Assembly: GCA_016787785.1 (NCBI GenBank)
Contig: JAEUTO010000011.1
Span: forward strand, 496,001 to 560,000
Source of the DNA: Bacteroidia bacterium
Lineage (GTDB): Bacteria > Bacteroidota > Bacteroidia > B-17B0 > Aurantibacillaceae
DNA: 64,000 nt
Direction of reading: 5' to 3'
Shown: positions 16,025 through 24,312 of the stretch, in pieces
How positions within the stretch are numbered: the first letter of the stretch is position 1
Layout: every line of letters starts with the position of its first letter
Made by a program: the position numbers and the translations under genes
Notes under the pieces: model-generated
The model's input: only the letters and a program-made list of their open reading frames with translations
The model's database searches: none
What the model was told of the DNA's origin: nothing

Positions 16025-17974
16025 ATGAAAAAATTATTACTATCACTGGGATTCTTAACCAGCACAATCTATGCTCAATTGCCAAATTATAATTGGGCTA
16101 AACCAATAGGTGGAGGCAGTGGAGACGAAGGTAGATCTGTTGTTACCGATGCTACGGGTAATGTGTATACCACAGGTGTTTTTTCGGGAACTGTAGACTT
16201 TGACCCTAGCGCAGCAATTTTTAATTTAAGTAGTGCTGGGGCGTTTGATGTTTATATTTCTAAAGTTGACGCTGCCGGAAATTTTGTGTGGGCAAAAAAA
16301 ATTGGAGGTACAGGAAATGATAATAGTTGGGGAATTGCTCTTGACAACTCAGCAAATGTGTTCGTCTCTGGAAACTTTAATGGCACCTGCGACATGGATC
16401 CGGGACCAGCTCTCAATAACGCTTTCTCTGCAGGGCAAACAGATGTATTTATATTAAAATTAGATGCTACCGGAAATTTTGTATGGGCAAAAACTATGGG
16501 AGGTACAGACTTTGATGGAGCAGTAGGAATAGCAGTTGATGCAAATGGAAATGTTGTTACAACAGGCAGCTATCGCGGCACAGCTGATTTTGATCCGGGT
16601 GCAAGAACAGCTAATGTAACATCAAATGGTTTGGATGATATTTTTATTTCACAACTAGACAACAATGGAAATTTTGTAATGATCAAAAGTATTGGCGGAA
16701 CTGGCACGGATTATGGAAATGCTATAGCAACCTATGCAAGCATGACCTTGTTTATTACCGGTACATTTCAAAATACCGCAGATTTTGATCCGGGTGTAGG
16801 AACAACTACTTTAACTTCTGGCGGTTCTTGGGATGCGTTTGTTTTACGTTTGGACGCTGGTGTTTTTAACTGGGCAAAAAGCATGGGAGGTATTGGCACC
16901 GAGCAAGGGCGCTCCATATCTATTGATAATTCAGGATCTGTATTAACGTGTGGCGAGTTTTTTTCAACAGTTGACTTCGATCCGGGTGCAGGAACTTATA
17001 CACTAACATCAGCAGGAAATTATGATGTGTTTGTTTCAAAATTAGATGGTAGTAACGGTAATTTTTTAATGGCAAAACAAATAGGTGGAACCGGACCGGA
17101 TTATGCCTATAGTATTAAAACAACCATAAGTGATATATATGTATCGGGAACTTTTCAAAACACTCCCGATTTTGATCCGGGTCCATTCACATTCACAATG
17201 ACTTCGGCTGGCACTAACGATTGTTTTTTAGTAAAGCTAAACAACATTGGTAATTTTAGTTGGGCATTTAAATTCGGAAGTACGCTTAATGATGGTGTTT
17301 ATGGTATTAATGTGGATGTAAATGGTGGCTTGTATGCAACAGGCTGGTTTAGCAGTACAGTAGATTTCGATCCTTCGGCCGCTAACGCTCCGTTAACTTC
17401 ACTTGGTGGAACAGATGCTTATGTTGTAAAATACGTGTCGTGTATTGCCCCAGCCGACCCAATAAACAACACAGCACCGGCAAGCCAAACTATTTGCGCA
17501 GGCAGTTCAACAACACTAAGTGCTAACAGTGGTACTAATACGATAAACTGGTTTGCCACATCAACTTCAACCAGCGTAGTTGGTACAGGCACATTATTTG
17601 CCACTCCTGTTTTATCTGTTGGCACTTACTCATACTACGCAGAAGCCAGCGGTTGTACTACAAGTTTTTCAAGAACAGAAATTGTAGTTAGCGTTCAATT
17701 ATGCACGGGCATAAATGAATCAAAAAATAATTCCGATCAAATAATTAAAGTGTATCCTAATCCCGCTCATTCTATCATTTACGTTGATGTTGAAAATATA
17801 GAAGAAAACACCAACGTTTTTGTAACTACTATGTTGGGGCAAATTGTTATGCATGAAAGGGTTAATACTAAACACATGCCGGTCAATATTTCGGAGCTAC
17901 CAGGTGGAATTTATTTTATTCAATTAAAAAACAATAGCAATGCATTAAGCACATACAAATTTGTGAAAGAGTAA
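16025..17974 (+). CDS. Secreted SBBP-type repeat protein with T9SS sorting domain
   Basis: A 649-residue protein: signal peptide (to about residue 18), about eight 50-residue repeats with the pattern GNFVWAKxxGG...GNVxxTGxFxGTxDFDPG (to about 475), an Ig-like segment (ICAGSSTTLSANSG), and a T9SS type A sorting domain from VYPNPAHS to TYKFVKE. The repeats resemble SBBP/beta-propeller proteins of unknown function found on Bacteroidota surfaces. It is a paralog of the gene at 19240. It lies immediately downstream of a LytTR-type site and ends at a strong terminator. Confidence 0.85.
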   Translation: MKKLLLSLGFLTSTIYAQLPNYNWAKPIGGGSGDEGRSVVTDATGNVYTTGVFSGTVDFDPSAAIFNLSSAGAFDVYISKVDAAGNFVWAKKIGGTGNDNSWGIALDNSANVFVSGNFNGTCDMDPGPALNNAFSAGQTDVFILKLDATGNFVWAKTMGGTDFDGAVGIAVDANGNVVTTGSYRGTADFDPGARTANVTSNGLDDIFISQLDNNGNFVMIKSIGGTGTDYGNAIATYASMTLFITGTFQNTADFDPGVGTTTLTSGGSWDAFVLRLDAGVFNWAKSMGGIGTEQGRSISIDNSGSVLTCGEFFSTVDFDPGAGTYTLTSAGNYDVFVSKLDGSNGNFLMAKQIGGTGPDYAYSIKTTISDIYVSGTFQNTPDFDPGPFTFTMTSAGTNDCFLVKLNNIGNFSWAFKFGSTLNDGVYGINVDVNGGLYATGWFSSTVDFDPSAANAPLTSLGGTDAYVVKYVSCIAPADPINNTAPASQTICAGSSTTLSANSGTNTINWFATSTSTSVVGTGTLFATPVLSVGTYSYYAEASGCTTSFSRTEIVVSVQLCTGINESKNNSDQIIKVYPNPAHSIIYVDVENIEENTNVFVTTMLGQIVMHERVNTKHMPVNISELPGGIYFIQLKNNSNALSTYKFVKE

Positions 17975-18001
17975 TAATCAAATTATTTACAATAGTGATG
18001 T

Positions 18002-18033
18002 AAAAGCCCAAACAATATTGTTTGGGCTTTTTT
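18002..18033 (+). terminator. Strong terminator after the first repeat-protein gene
   Basis: A perfect 15-bp inverted repeat centred on 18016/18017 (AAAAGCCCAAACAAT and its complement) followed by Ts. It isolates the next LytTR-controlled promoter from read-through. Confidence 0.9.
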
Positions 18034-18052
18034 CTATTTATATAGCCTTTTG

Positions 18053-18121
18053 TCTATTCCTAAACTAATTTGGCTATTGCTGAAGTATTTACAAAAAACG
18101 CCTTTCGAAGTTATAGTTTTG
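18053..18121 (+). promoter_or_regulatory. LytTR-type site and promoter, copy 2
   Basis: TCTATTCCTAAAC (18053-18065) and GCTATTGCTGAAG (18073-18085), 20 bp apart. The -7 TAGTTTTG (18114-18121) follows after exactly 28 bp, and the start codon is at 18148. Confidence 0.75.
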
Positions 18122-18147
18122 TAGTTAAATCTATTAAACTAACAACA

Positions 18148-19095
18148 ATGAAATCAAACACGCTCATCAAATTAATTATTATTTTATGCTCTTTTCAATT
18201 TGGATATAGCCAGGTAAAAAATCAGCACACCCTGCTTCAAGAAATTGGAGACGGTTCAGTATTTAAAGAATATTATGGAATTACAAAGGAGGGCGATTCC
18301 TATTCAGGTCAGGCTAATGCTGACGTTGATATTAAGTTTGTAAACAACATTCATAACAAGTTATCGGCGTTTGAATTAAATAAAGAAGGTAAAAAAGAAG
18401 TTTTAATTAACTGCGGGTTTGGTTTTTTAAAACCAAATCATTACACAGAACCATCACTTATATATTCAAAAACTCATCGACTTGCTTATGTTTATATTGA
18501 TGGACTACTTTATACATTAAAAAATGTTTCAGATGCCAATAATGTTGCGAAGATAGAGTTAGGAAATATTTATGTATTAATGAAGCCAATGAAGGGAGAC
18601 CATATTAGTGGTAAGGCTGCTATTAAACAACTGAAAAAAGGCGATCACGATGCTATAATTAAAAAATATTTAAGTGATATGAAAGTTGTACAAGATGCTG
18701 CTACTAAAAGTTTTTCACCGGAAATTTTAGCGGAAATAGATGCGATAGAAAATAAGAACAGCGCAGATAAAAAAGCGATTAAAGATGCGAACGATGCTTA
18801 TTGGCAATCTGCCGAAGGGCAAAGAGTGTTGGCTGCGAATAAAGCTAAAGAAGGCGCCGGCAATGATGGTTGGTTTACAATTAAAAATACAGGTAACGAA
18901 CGCTTATATGTTATAACCGGAAGCGGCACATCATCGCACATTGCGCCTGGCGGAACTAATAAGTGGCAATGCAACACAGATATCTATTACTGCTATTTAG
19001 ATTCTAAAAATACAACATACAACGTAAAGGGAGCTTTAATCGCAAATGGAAAACAAGCTTGCGGAAAAACAATTGAAGCATCTGCTTCAAAGTAA
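18148..19095 (+). CDS. Secreted protein with shared C-terminal Cys domain (paralog A)
   Basis: A 315-residue protein. The start at 18148 is used because it opens the signal peptide (MKSNTLIKLIIILCSFQFGYSQ) and lies downstream of the -7 element; the longer frame from 18070 would run through the promoter. The middle contains YWQSAEGQRV, also seen as YWNTAEGKRV in the product at 23254. The last 65 residues carry ERLYVITGSGTSSHIAPGG, then WQC, and end with CGKTIEAS, matching the ends of the products at 21336 and 23254. No T9SS sorting motif and no known family recognised. Confidence 0.75.
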   Translation: MKSNTLIKLIIILCSFQFGYSQVKNQHTLLQEIGDGSVFKEYYGITKEGDSYSGQANADVDIKFVNNIHNKLSAFELNKEGKKEVLINCGFGFLKPNHYTEPSLIYSKTHRLAYVYIDGLLYTLKNVSDANNVAKIELGNIYVLMKPMKGDHISGKAAIKQLKKGDHDAIIKKYLSDMKVVQDAATKSFSPEILAEIDAIENKNSADKKAIKDANDAYWQSAEGQRVLAANKAKEGAGNDGWFTIKNTGNERLYVITGSGTSSHIAPGGTNKWQCNTDIYYCYLDSKNTTYNVKGALIANGKQACGKTIEASASK

Positions 19096-19148
19096 CAACA
19101 GGCATATTTTAAAGGCCTCAAAAAATTCATCATTAAGATGGTTTTTTG

Positions 19149-19217
19149 TCTGTTACTAAATCAAACAGGCTGTTGCTGAACAATAAAGAATTTTAGCTAA
19201 TTGACGATATATTTTTG
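19149..19217 (+). promoter_or_regulatory. LytTR-type site and promoter, copy 3
   Basis: TCTGTTACTAAAT (19149-19161) and GCTGTTGCTGAAC (19169-19181), 20 bp apart. The -7 TATTTTTG (19210-19217) follows after exactly 28 bp, and the start codon is at 19240. Confidence 0.75.
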
Positions 19218-19239
19218 CGTAATATTTATAATACTAACT

Positions 19240-21198
19240 ATGAAAAAACTCTTGCAATTCAAAAAAACAACATTTTTAGTAAGTGCCTTTTTTTTGACAT
19301 TTACTTTTTTAGACAACTTACAGGCACAGACTTTTACCTGGGCAAAAAACATGGGCGGCACTTCTCTCGATAACGGCCTATCCATTGCGGTAGATGCCTC
19401 TGGTAATGTTTACACTACTGGTTACTTTCAAGGCACGGCCGATTTTGATCCAGGAGTTGGGGTTTCTAATCTAACCTCAATTGGTAGTACAGATATTTTT
19501 ATAAGTAAATTAAATGCTTCGGGAACTTTTGTTTGGGCAAAACAAATAGGAGGTGCCGGTAGCGATATTGGACGAAGCATAAAGGTAGATGCATCCGGTA
19601 ACGTGTACACAACAGGTCATTTCAGCGGCTCGGTTGATTTTAATCCCGGAGCAGGAACATTTAGTTTAACCTCATTTGGTTCAAACGATATTTATGTGAG
19701 TAAATTAGATGCGTCAGGAAATTTTGTTTGGGCAAAACAAATGGGAGGAATAAATAATGACCAGGGTTACTCTATCGCTTTAGACGCCTCTTCAAATGTT
19801 TACACCACCGGGGCTTTTGAAGGTACGGCTGATTTTGACCCAAATGCAGGGGTTTCTAATTCAATTTCAGCAGGAAGTTTTGATATTTTTATAAGTAAAC
19901 TGGATGTTAATGGTAATTTTGTTTGGGCTAAAAGCATTGGTTCCACTTCCGATGATTTTGGATTATGCATAACGATAGATGCTCCGGGGAATGTTTTGAC
20001 TTCCGGTTATTTTAAGGCCACGGCCGATTTCGATCCAAGTGCTGCAACTTACACTTTAACTTCAGTTAACGCTCGCGATATTTTTATTAGTAAGTTAAGC
20101 TCTTCAGGTAATTTTGTTTGGGCAAAGCAAATTGGTGGCGGTGGCGATCAAACCGCTAATGGCTTAGTAACTGATGCGTCTGGCAATGTATATGCAACTG
20201 GTAGTTTTGCAGGCGCAACAGATTTTGACCCAAGCGCCGGAGTTTTTTCATTAAATAATATCGGCGCAGACGATATTTTTATATGTGCATTAAACCAATC
20301 AGGATTATTTAATTGGGCAAAAGGCATTGGTTCATCAGGTTTCGATTATGGCCGTGGTATAACTCTTGATGGCTCCGGAAATGTATTAACAACCGGTGAA
20401 TTTTCAGGAACAGCAGACTTTGATCCGGGTGTTGGCACAAATAGCCTGGTTGCTTTTAGTTCTAGTTCTGATTCTTATATAAGCAAATTGAATGTCAATG
20501 GAAATTTTATTTCCGCAAAAAACATTGGAAGTTCTGGCGGCGCCGCTGTAGGAAATGGAATAGTTTCTGATGCGTCAAGTAATATATATACTACAGGTTA
20601 TTTTTCGGGCACAACAGATTTTGATCCAAATGCTGGCGTTTTTAATTTAGTTTCACCGGGTACTCAGGCAGATGTGTTTGTTTTAAAATTATCCAGCTGC
20701 GTTTCATTAAACCCAATTGCGGCAACTAACAATACAGTATGTGCAGGTTCTAGTATTAATTTTAGTGTAACCACAACCGGAACTGTAACACCAACTTATA
20801 GTTGGAGTGGGCCAAATTCTTTTACATCAAATAGTCAAACCCCAAGTATAGCAACAGCGGCGAGTATACACAGCGGTGTTTATACGGTTACAGTTACAAA
20901 TGGCAGTTGTATCGAAACTGCTACAACGCAAGTTAATGTAACAATTTGCACAGGGTTAAAACATAATTTACAAGCTAATCTTAACACGGTTATAGTTTAT
21001 CCAAATCCAGCGAGTTCAAGTCTGACAATAAAAACAGAGGAAACAATAGAAACAGTTTACGTTTATAATTTGCTAGGCGCTGTAGTTATAGAAGCTAAAA
21101 GTAATTCCTTCTCGATTGAACATTTAGCGAAAGGTGTTTATACGTTACAAATTAAAACTGTAAATGGAACAGGAACAGTGCGTTTTATAAAAGAATAA
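19240..21198 (+). CDS. Secreted SBBP-type repeat protein with T9SS sorting domain, second paralog
   Basis: A 652-residue paralog of the product at 16025. The start at 19240 opens the signal peptide (MKKLLQFKKTTFLVSAFFL) and lies after the -7 element, unlike the longer frame from 19201. About nine repeats of the pattern FVWAKQxGG...GNVYTTGxFxGTADFDPxAG run to about residue 480. An Ig-like segment (VCAGSSINFSV...SGVYTVTVTNGSC) follows, then a T9SS tail from VYPNPASS to VRFIKE. Probably exported and attached to the cell surface. A terminator follows. Confidence 0.85.
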   Translation: MKKLLQFKKTTFLVSAFFLTFTFLDNLQAQTFTWAKNMGGTSLDNGLSIAVDASGNVYTTGYFQGTADFDPGVGVSNLTSIGSTDIFISKLNASGTFVWAKQIGGAGSDIGRSIKVDASGNVYTTGHFSGSVDFNPGAGTFSLTSFGSNDIYVSKLDASGNFVWAKQMGGINNDQGYSIALDASSNVYTTGAFEGTADFDPNAGVSNSISAGSFDIFISKLDVNGNFVWAKSIGSTSDDFGLCITIDAPGNVLTSGYFKATADFDPSAATYTLTSVNARDIFISKLSSSGNFVWAKQIGGGGDQTANGLVTDASGNVYATGSFAGATDFDPSAGVFSLNNIGADDIFICALNQSGLFNWAKGIGSSGFDYGRGITLDGSGNVLTTGEFSGTADFDPGVGTNSLVAFSSSSDSYISKLNVNGNFISAKNIGSSGGAAVGNGIVSDASSNIYTTGYFSGTTDFDPNAGVFNLVSPGTQADVFVLKLSSCVSLNPIAATNNTVCAGSSINFSVTTTGTVTPTYSWSGPNSFTSNSQTPSIATAASIHSGVYTVTVTNGSCIETATTQVNVTICTGLKHNLQANLNTVIVYPNPASSSLTIKTEETIETVYVYNLLGAVVIEAKSNSFSIEHLAKGVYTLQIKTVNGTGTVRFIKE

Positions 21199-21218
21199 TT
21201 TTTAATGATGTATGGATC

Positions 21219-21250
21219 AAGGCTTATCTGCAAGGATGAGCCTTTTTTTT
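21219..21250 (+). terminator. Terminator after the second repeat-protein gene
   Basis: AAGGCT (21219-21224) pairs with AGCCTT (21239-21244), with a partly paired inner loop, followed by a T-run up to 21250, directly before the next LytTR-type site. Confidence 0.7.
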
Positions 21251-21251
21251 A

Positions 21252-21320
21252 TCCATTCCTGAACCCGTTTGGCTGTTGCTAAAAAACTAAACATTAATCG
21301 CTAGATTCTTGGTATCATTA
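21252..21320 (+). promoter_or_regulatory. LytTR-type site and promoter, copy 4
   Basis: TCCATTCCTGAAC (21252-21264) and GCTGTTGCTAAAA (21272-21284), 20 bp apart. TATCATTA (21313-21320) stands exactly where the -7 is expected but is degenerate at the TTTG end. The start codon is at 21336. Confidence 0.65.
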
Positions 21321-21335
21321 TCTTAAAATAATTTT

Positions 21336-23165
21336 ATGAAGAAGTTAAGTTTACTCGCGTTAATTTTTTGCACACTTATTTTTAATGCTCAAGAAAATAC
21401 AGCCGCCCAAGAAAAGGCAAACAAAGCGGCCCAAGAGAAGGAAAGCTGGCTGGCAAAGGAGAAGTTGAAGAACATAACTGATGCAAAAACACTGCCGGCA
21501 CTAGCTACTTCCTCATTTATAGGTTTACAAATAGGTAAATCCAGTGTTATTGACCGAAGGTTATATGATGACTTCTCTGACATATATTATATGAACGAAA
21601 AATTTATTGGTGGAAATTCAAAGGGAGTAGCATATAATATTGTGTTAAATTCAAAAAGCTTTAAAGAAAATTATTCAACAGATAGCGACTGGTTTTCCGA
21701 TAGAGTTTTTAAAACTTCAAAAAATGAATTCATAGTTAAATCAGGGTATATTCATTACATAAAAGAAATTAGTAGTAATTCAATAAAAGCTGAAAGTAAA
21801 ACTAACATAGAAGGACAGCTTTTAGACATTACTGAATTGAAAGATGGAAAAATTGCATTTCTAACTGGCCTATTTTATGGCAAGGGGGTTAAAAATTTAT
21901 ATTTAACAATATGGGATCAGAAAAACAATAAGTCTGTAAAATATTTAATCCACCCCGAATTTTCGTCCCAAAATCCTCAATTAGTAGCAACCAAAGATAA
22001 TAATCTGATTGTTGGATTCGATGCTCGGGAAAGTGACGAAGGTGCCAAAAACCGCACAACTTTTGAAAAAATTAATCCAACGGCATCCTTTACGGGTAAT
22101 GAGTTAAAATCAATCTGGAAAAAAACCTACGCAATCGCAGATGCTTACATGCTCACAGATATGATAGAAGATAGTAAGGGAAACATTGTTTGCATGATGA
22201 AGTCAAATGTAGGTAAAATAAAAAGTGATTTTTCACCTGAAAAAGGATTGGAATATGTTGAATACGGCCTGATTAAATTTAATTCAAAAGGAGAAGATTT
22301 TAGGAATAAGGTAATTTATAAATTAAGCAAGGATAAATGGGGCAGAAGCTCTGAGGGTGGCTCATTAACAATGGACAAACAAGAGGAGATATACTTTTCT
22401 GCTTATGAAAATCCAAGAATTATTCAAAATCCAAATGGGAGCGGTTATATTATTTGCGGACGATATATTTACGGGTTATGGGCATACTCTACACTTACCG
22501 AATCTGTTTCAACAACTGATGGCAGAACACGGATGTTTGCCGATCAACCTGCATTGTTTTACGCAGATGAAAATTCAATGGCTATTACTTCAACCGATTT
22601 TATTGAAACAACTTATAGTAAAGATTATGGTCACTATTATAAAGAATTTAGCCTTACAAATCAATTAGGAATGAATTGGAGCATAAGATCATTTCAATAC
22701 ATACCCGAGCTAAAGCGATTTCTGATATTAGAATCTAAAAGGCAAAAGCCATTTGAATCACATTTATGGTTATTTGATATCGATCTAAAAAATAATTGGA
22801 AAGGCGAAGCCTCAGCTAATACAGAAATTGCTTCTAATACCGTTAATGCAAATAAACAAAAAACAAGTACAACAAAATCTAATTCTACAGCTACAAATAA
22901 TTCTTCCGAAGTTGACTTTTCAGGCAGTGTTTATTTTAGTTATGACATGATGGGTAAAGATAGGCCAGGTGAAAGGCTATACATTCATTCTGGAAGCAAT
23001 GCTGCTTATGTGAGTAGCACGAGTCCGGGTTCTAAAGCAACTGTTAAATGTGAAAAAGGAAAAGCCTATTATTCCTTTACCGGAAAAAAAGCTGACATGA
23101 AACTGATCAAGGAACTTTCAGTTGATGACTGTGGTAAAACATTTAAATATACCGATTTTAAATAG
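21336..23165 (+). CDS. Secreted protein with shared C-terminal Cys domain (paralog B)
   Basis: A 609-residue protein with a signal peptide (MKKLSLLALIFCTLIFNAQE), an Ala/Lys/Glu-rich helix (about 20-50), a long central region with propeller-like strands (for example ITELKDGKIAFLTGLFYG), a Ser/Thr/Asn-rich linker (about 500-530), then a C-terminal domain of about 75 residues. This domain has ERLYIHSGSNAAYVSSTSPG, VKC and DDCGKTFKYTDF, and aligns with the ends of the products at 18148 and 23254. No known family recognised. It is controlled by a LytTR-type promoter. Confidence 0.75.
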   Translation: MKKLSLLALIFCTLIFNAQENTAAQEKANKAAQEKESWLAKEKLKNITDAKTLPALATSSFIGLQIGKSSVIDRRLYDDFSDIYYMNEKFIGGNSKGVAYNIVLNSKSFKENYSTDSDWFSDRVFKTSKNEFIVKSGYIHYIKEISSNSIKAESKTNIEGQLLDITELKDGKIAFLTGLFYGKGVKNLYLTIWDQKNNKSVKYLIHPEFSSQNPQLVATKDNNLIVGFDARESDEGAKNRTTFEKINPTASFTGNELKSIWKKTYAIADAYMLTDMIEDSKGNIVCMMKSNVGKIKSDFSPEKGLEYVEYGLIKFNSKGEDFRNKVIYKLSKDKWGRSSEGGSLTMDKQEEIYFSAYENPRIIQNPNGSGYIICGRYIYGLWAYSTLTESVSTTDGRTRMFADQPALFYADENSMAITSTDFIETTYSKDYGHYYKEFSLTNQLGMNWSIRSFQYIPELKRFLILESKRQKPFESHLWLFDIDLKNNWKGEASANTEIASNTVNANKQKTSTTKSNSTATNNSSEVDFSGSVYFSYDMMGKDRPGERLYIHSGSNAAYVSSTSPGSKATVKCEKGKAYYSFTGKKADMKLIKELSVDDCGKTFKYTDFK

Positions 23166-23169
23166 AAAA

Positions 23170-23238
23170 TCCATTCCTAAACACAATTGTCTATTGCTAA
23201 AGTATAATAACTCTATACGCAATAAGGCATTACTTTTG
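23170..23238 (+). promoter_or_regulatory. LytTR-type site and promoter, copy 5
   Basis: TCCATTCCTAAAC (23170-23182) and TCTATTGCTAAAG (23190-23202), 20 bp apart. The -7 TACTTTTG (23231-23238) follows after exactly 28 bp, and the start codon is at 23254. Confidence 0.75.
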
Positions 23239-23253
23239 CTCAAAATCAAATTT

Positions 23254-24219
23254 ATGAACACAAAAAATTTTTTATTTAACACCTGTCTCTTTGTTGGAGG
23301 CTTATTAAATGCTCAGGAAGATCAAACGGCTAAAGCCACTAAAATGGGCGACGGGCCATTTATGAGTTACGTTATTAATGAGAGTGGTGGTAATTACACT
23401 TACGCCGGAATTAATAAAGAAGTTTGGACCTTTACTTTTAAACCGTACGAAGTTAATTTTAAAGAGATAGAAATTAAAGAAGCGGATAAAACGTCAACCG
23501 ATAATTATTATCCCGATGAAGAAGCTTTTCCTGCAACGTATGTTTGGGGAAGATTAAATACAGAAGCCTGTATGAAAGGATGGGATTATATTGAGCTTAG
23601 AAAGCAAAACAGAATGGTTATTTTGGATGAGTGGGTTTATATTCTTGAAAAATGGGAAAACAAAGATAGCTATAGAATACAAAAATGTTTTAAAAAAGGA
23701 CAGCTATCTGGTTTTGGTCTAACAAAAAAAGCTTTTGGCGCAGCAAAAGAAATGGAAAAAGCGAATCATAAAGAAACCCTTCAAAAATATTTGGATGAAG
23801 CTTTTAAAAAACAAGGCGAGTTATTACCTGCATGGCAAGCAAACAACAAATCAAAAATAGACAAACGTATAGCAGCTAAAGAAAGATACCAATTTACTAT
23901 AGATTCAGTAAACGGTAATTATTGGAATACGGCTGAAGGGAAAAGGGTAAAAGCTCAACTTGACAGAAAGGCTGGTCAGGCAAAAATTACTCTTGTAAAT
24001 GATTTGTCAATTGACTTATTATTACGCCATGGTCAAGGTGTATCTACTCGATTAAAACCAGGAGAAAAAAAGCAATTTGAATGTTCTGGAGACAAAGTAA
24101 GAAAAGGTAAACCACGCCAAAATAACAATACGCAGTTTGATGACACAGATGTAATTTTAATTGAATCAGATGGAAAGGGATGCGGACAAACAGTTAATGC
24201 ATCGAGTGTATATAAGTAA
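23254..24219 (+). CDS. Secreted protein with shared C-terminal Cys domain (paralog C)
   Basis: A 321-residue protein. The start at 23254 opens the signal peptide (MNTKNFLFNTCLFVGGLLNAQ) and lies downstream of the -7 element; the frame is open back to 23122 through the LytTR-type site, so the longer reading is rejected. It shares YWNTAEGKRV and the terminal pattern (SIDLLLRHGQGVSTRLKPG, FEC, GCGQTVNAS) with the product at 18148. The acidic middle part is specific. The function is unknown. A terminator follows. Confidence 0.75.
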   Translation: MNTKNFLFNTCLFVGGLLNAQEDQTAKATKMGDGPFMSYVINESGGNYTYAGINKEVWTFTFKPYEVNFKEIEIKEADKTSTDNYYPDEEAFPATYVWGRLNTEACMKGWDYIELRKQNRMVILDEWVYILEKWENKDSYRIQKCFKKGQLSGFGLTKKAFGAAKEMEKANHKETLQKYLDEAFKKQGELLPAWQANNKSKIDKRIAAKERYQFTIDSVNGNYWNTAEGKRVKAQLDRKAGQAKITLVNDLSIDLLLRHGQGVSTRLKPGEKKQFECSGDKVRKGKPRQNNNTQFDDTDVILIESDGKGCGQTVNASSVYK

Positions 24220-24280
24220 AAAGAACAATATATAACCTTTCAAGTTTTAAATAGGAAACGAAACATTTTTTAAAGCAAAA

Positions 24281-24310
24281 AAAAAGAGCCTCCAAAGGGG
24301 GGCTCTTTTT
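24281..24310. terminator. Bidirectional terminator between convergent genes
   Basis: AAAAAGAGCC (24281-24290) pairs with GGCTCTTTTT (24301-24310); the loop can pair further. A and T runs flank both sides, so it can serve the plus-strand gene ending at 24219 and the minus-strand gene ending at 24313. Confidence 0.85.
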
Positions 24311-24312
24311 AT

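Noticed and set aside
18070-18147. N-terminal extension of the secreted protein at 18148
   Set aside because: It would translate through the second LytTR half-site and the -7 element; the signal peptide begins at 18148.
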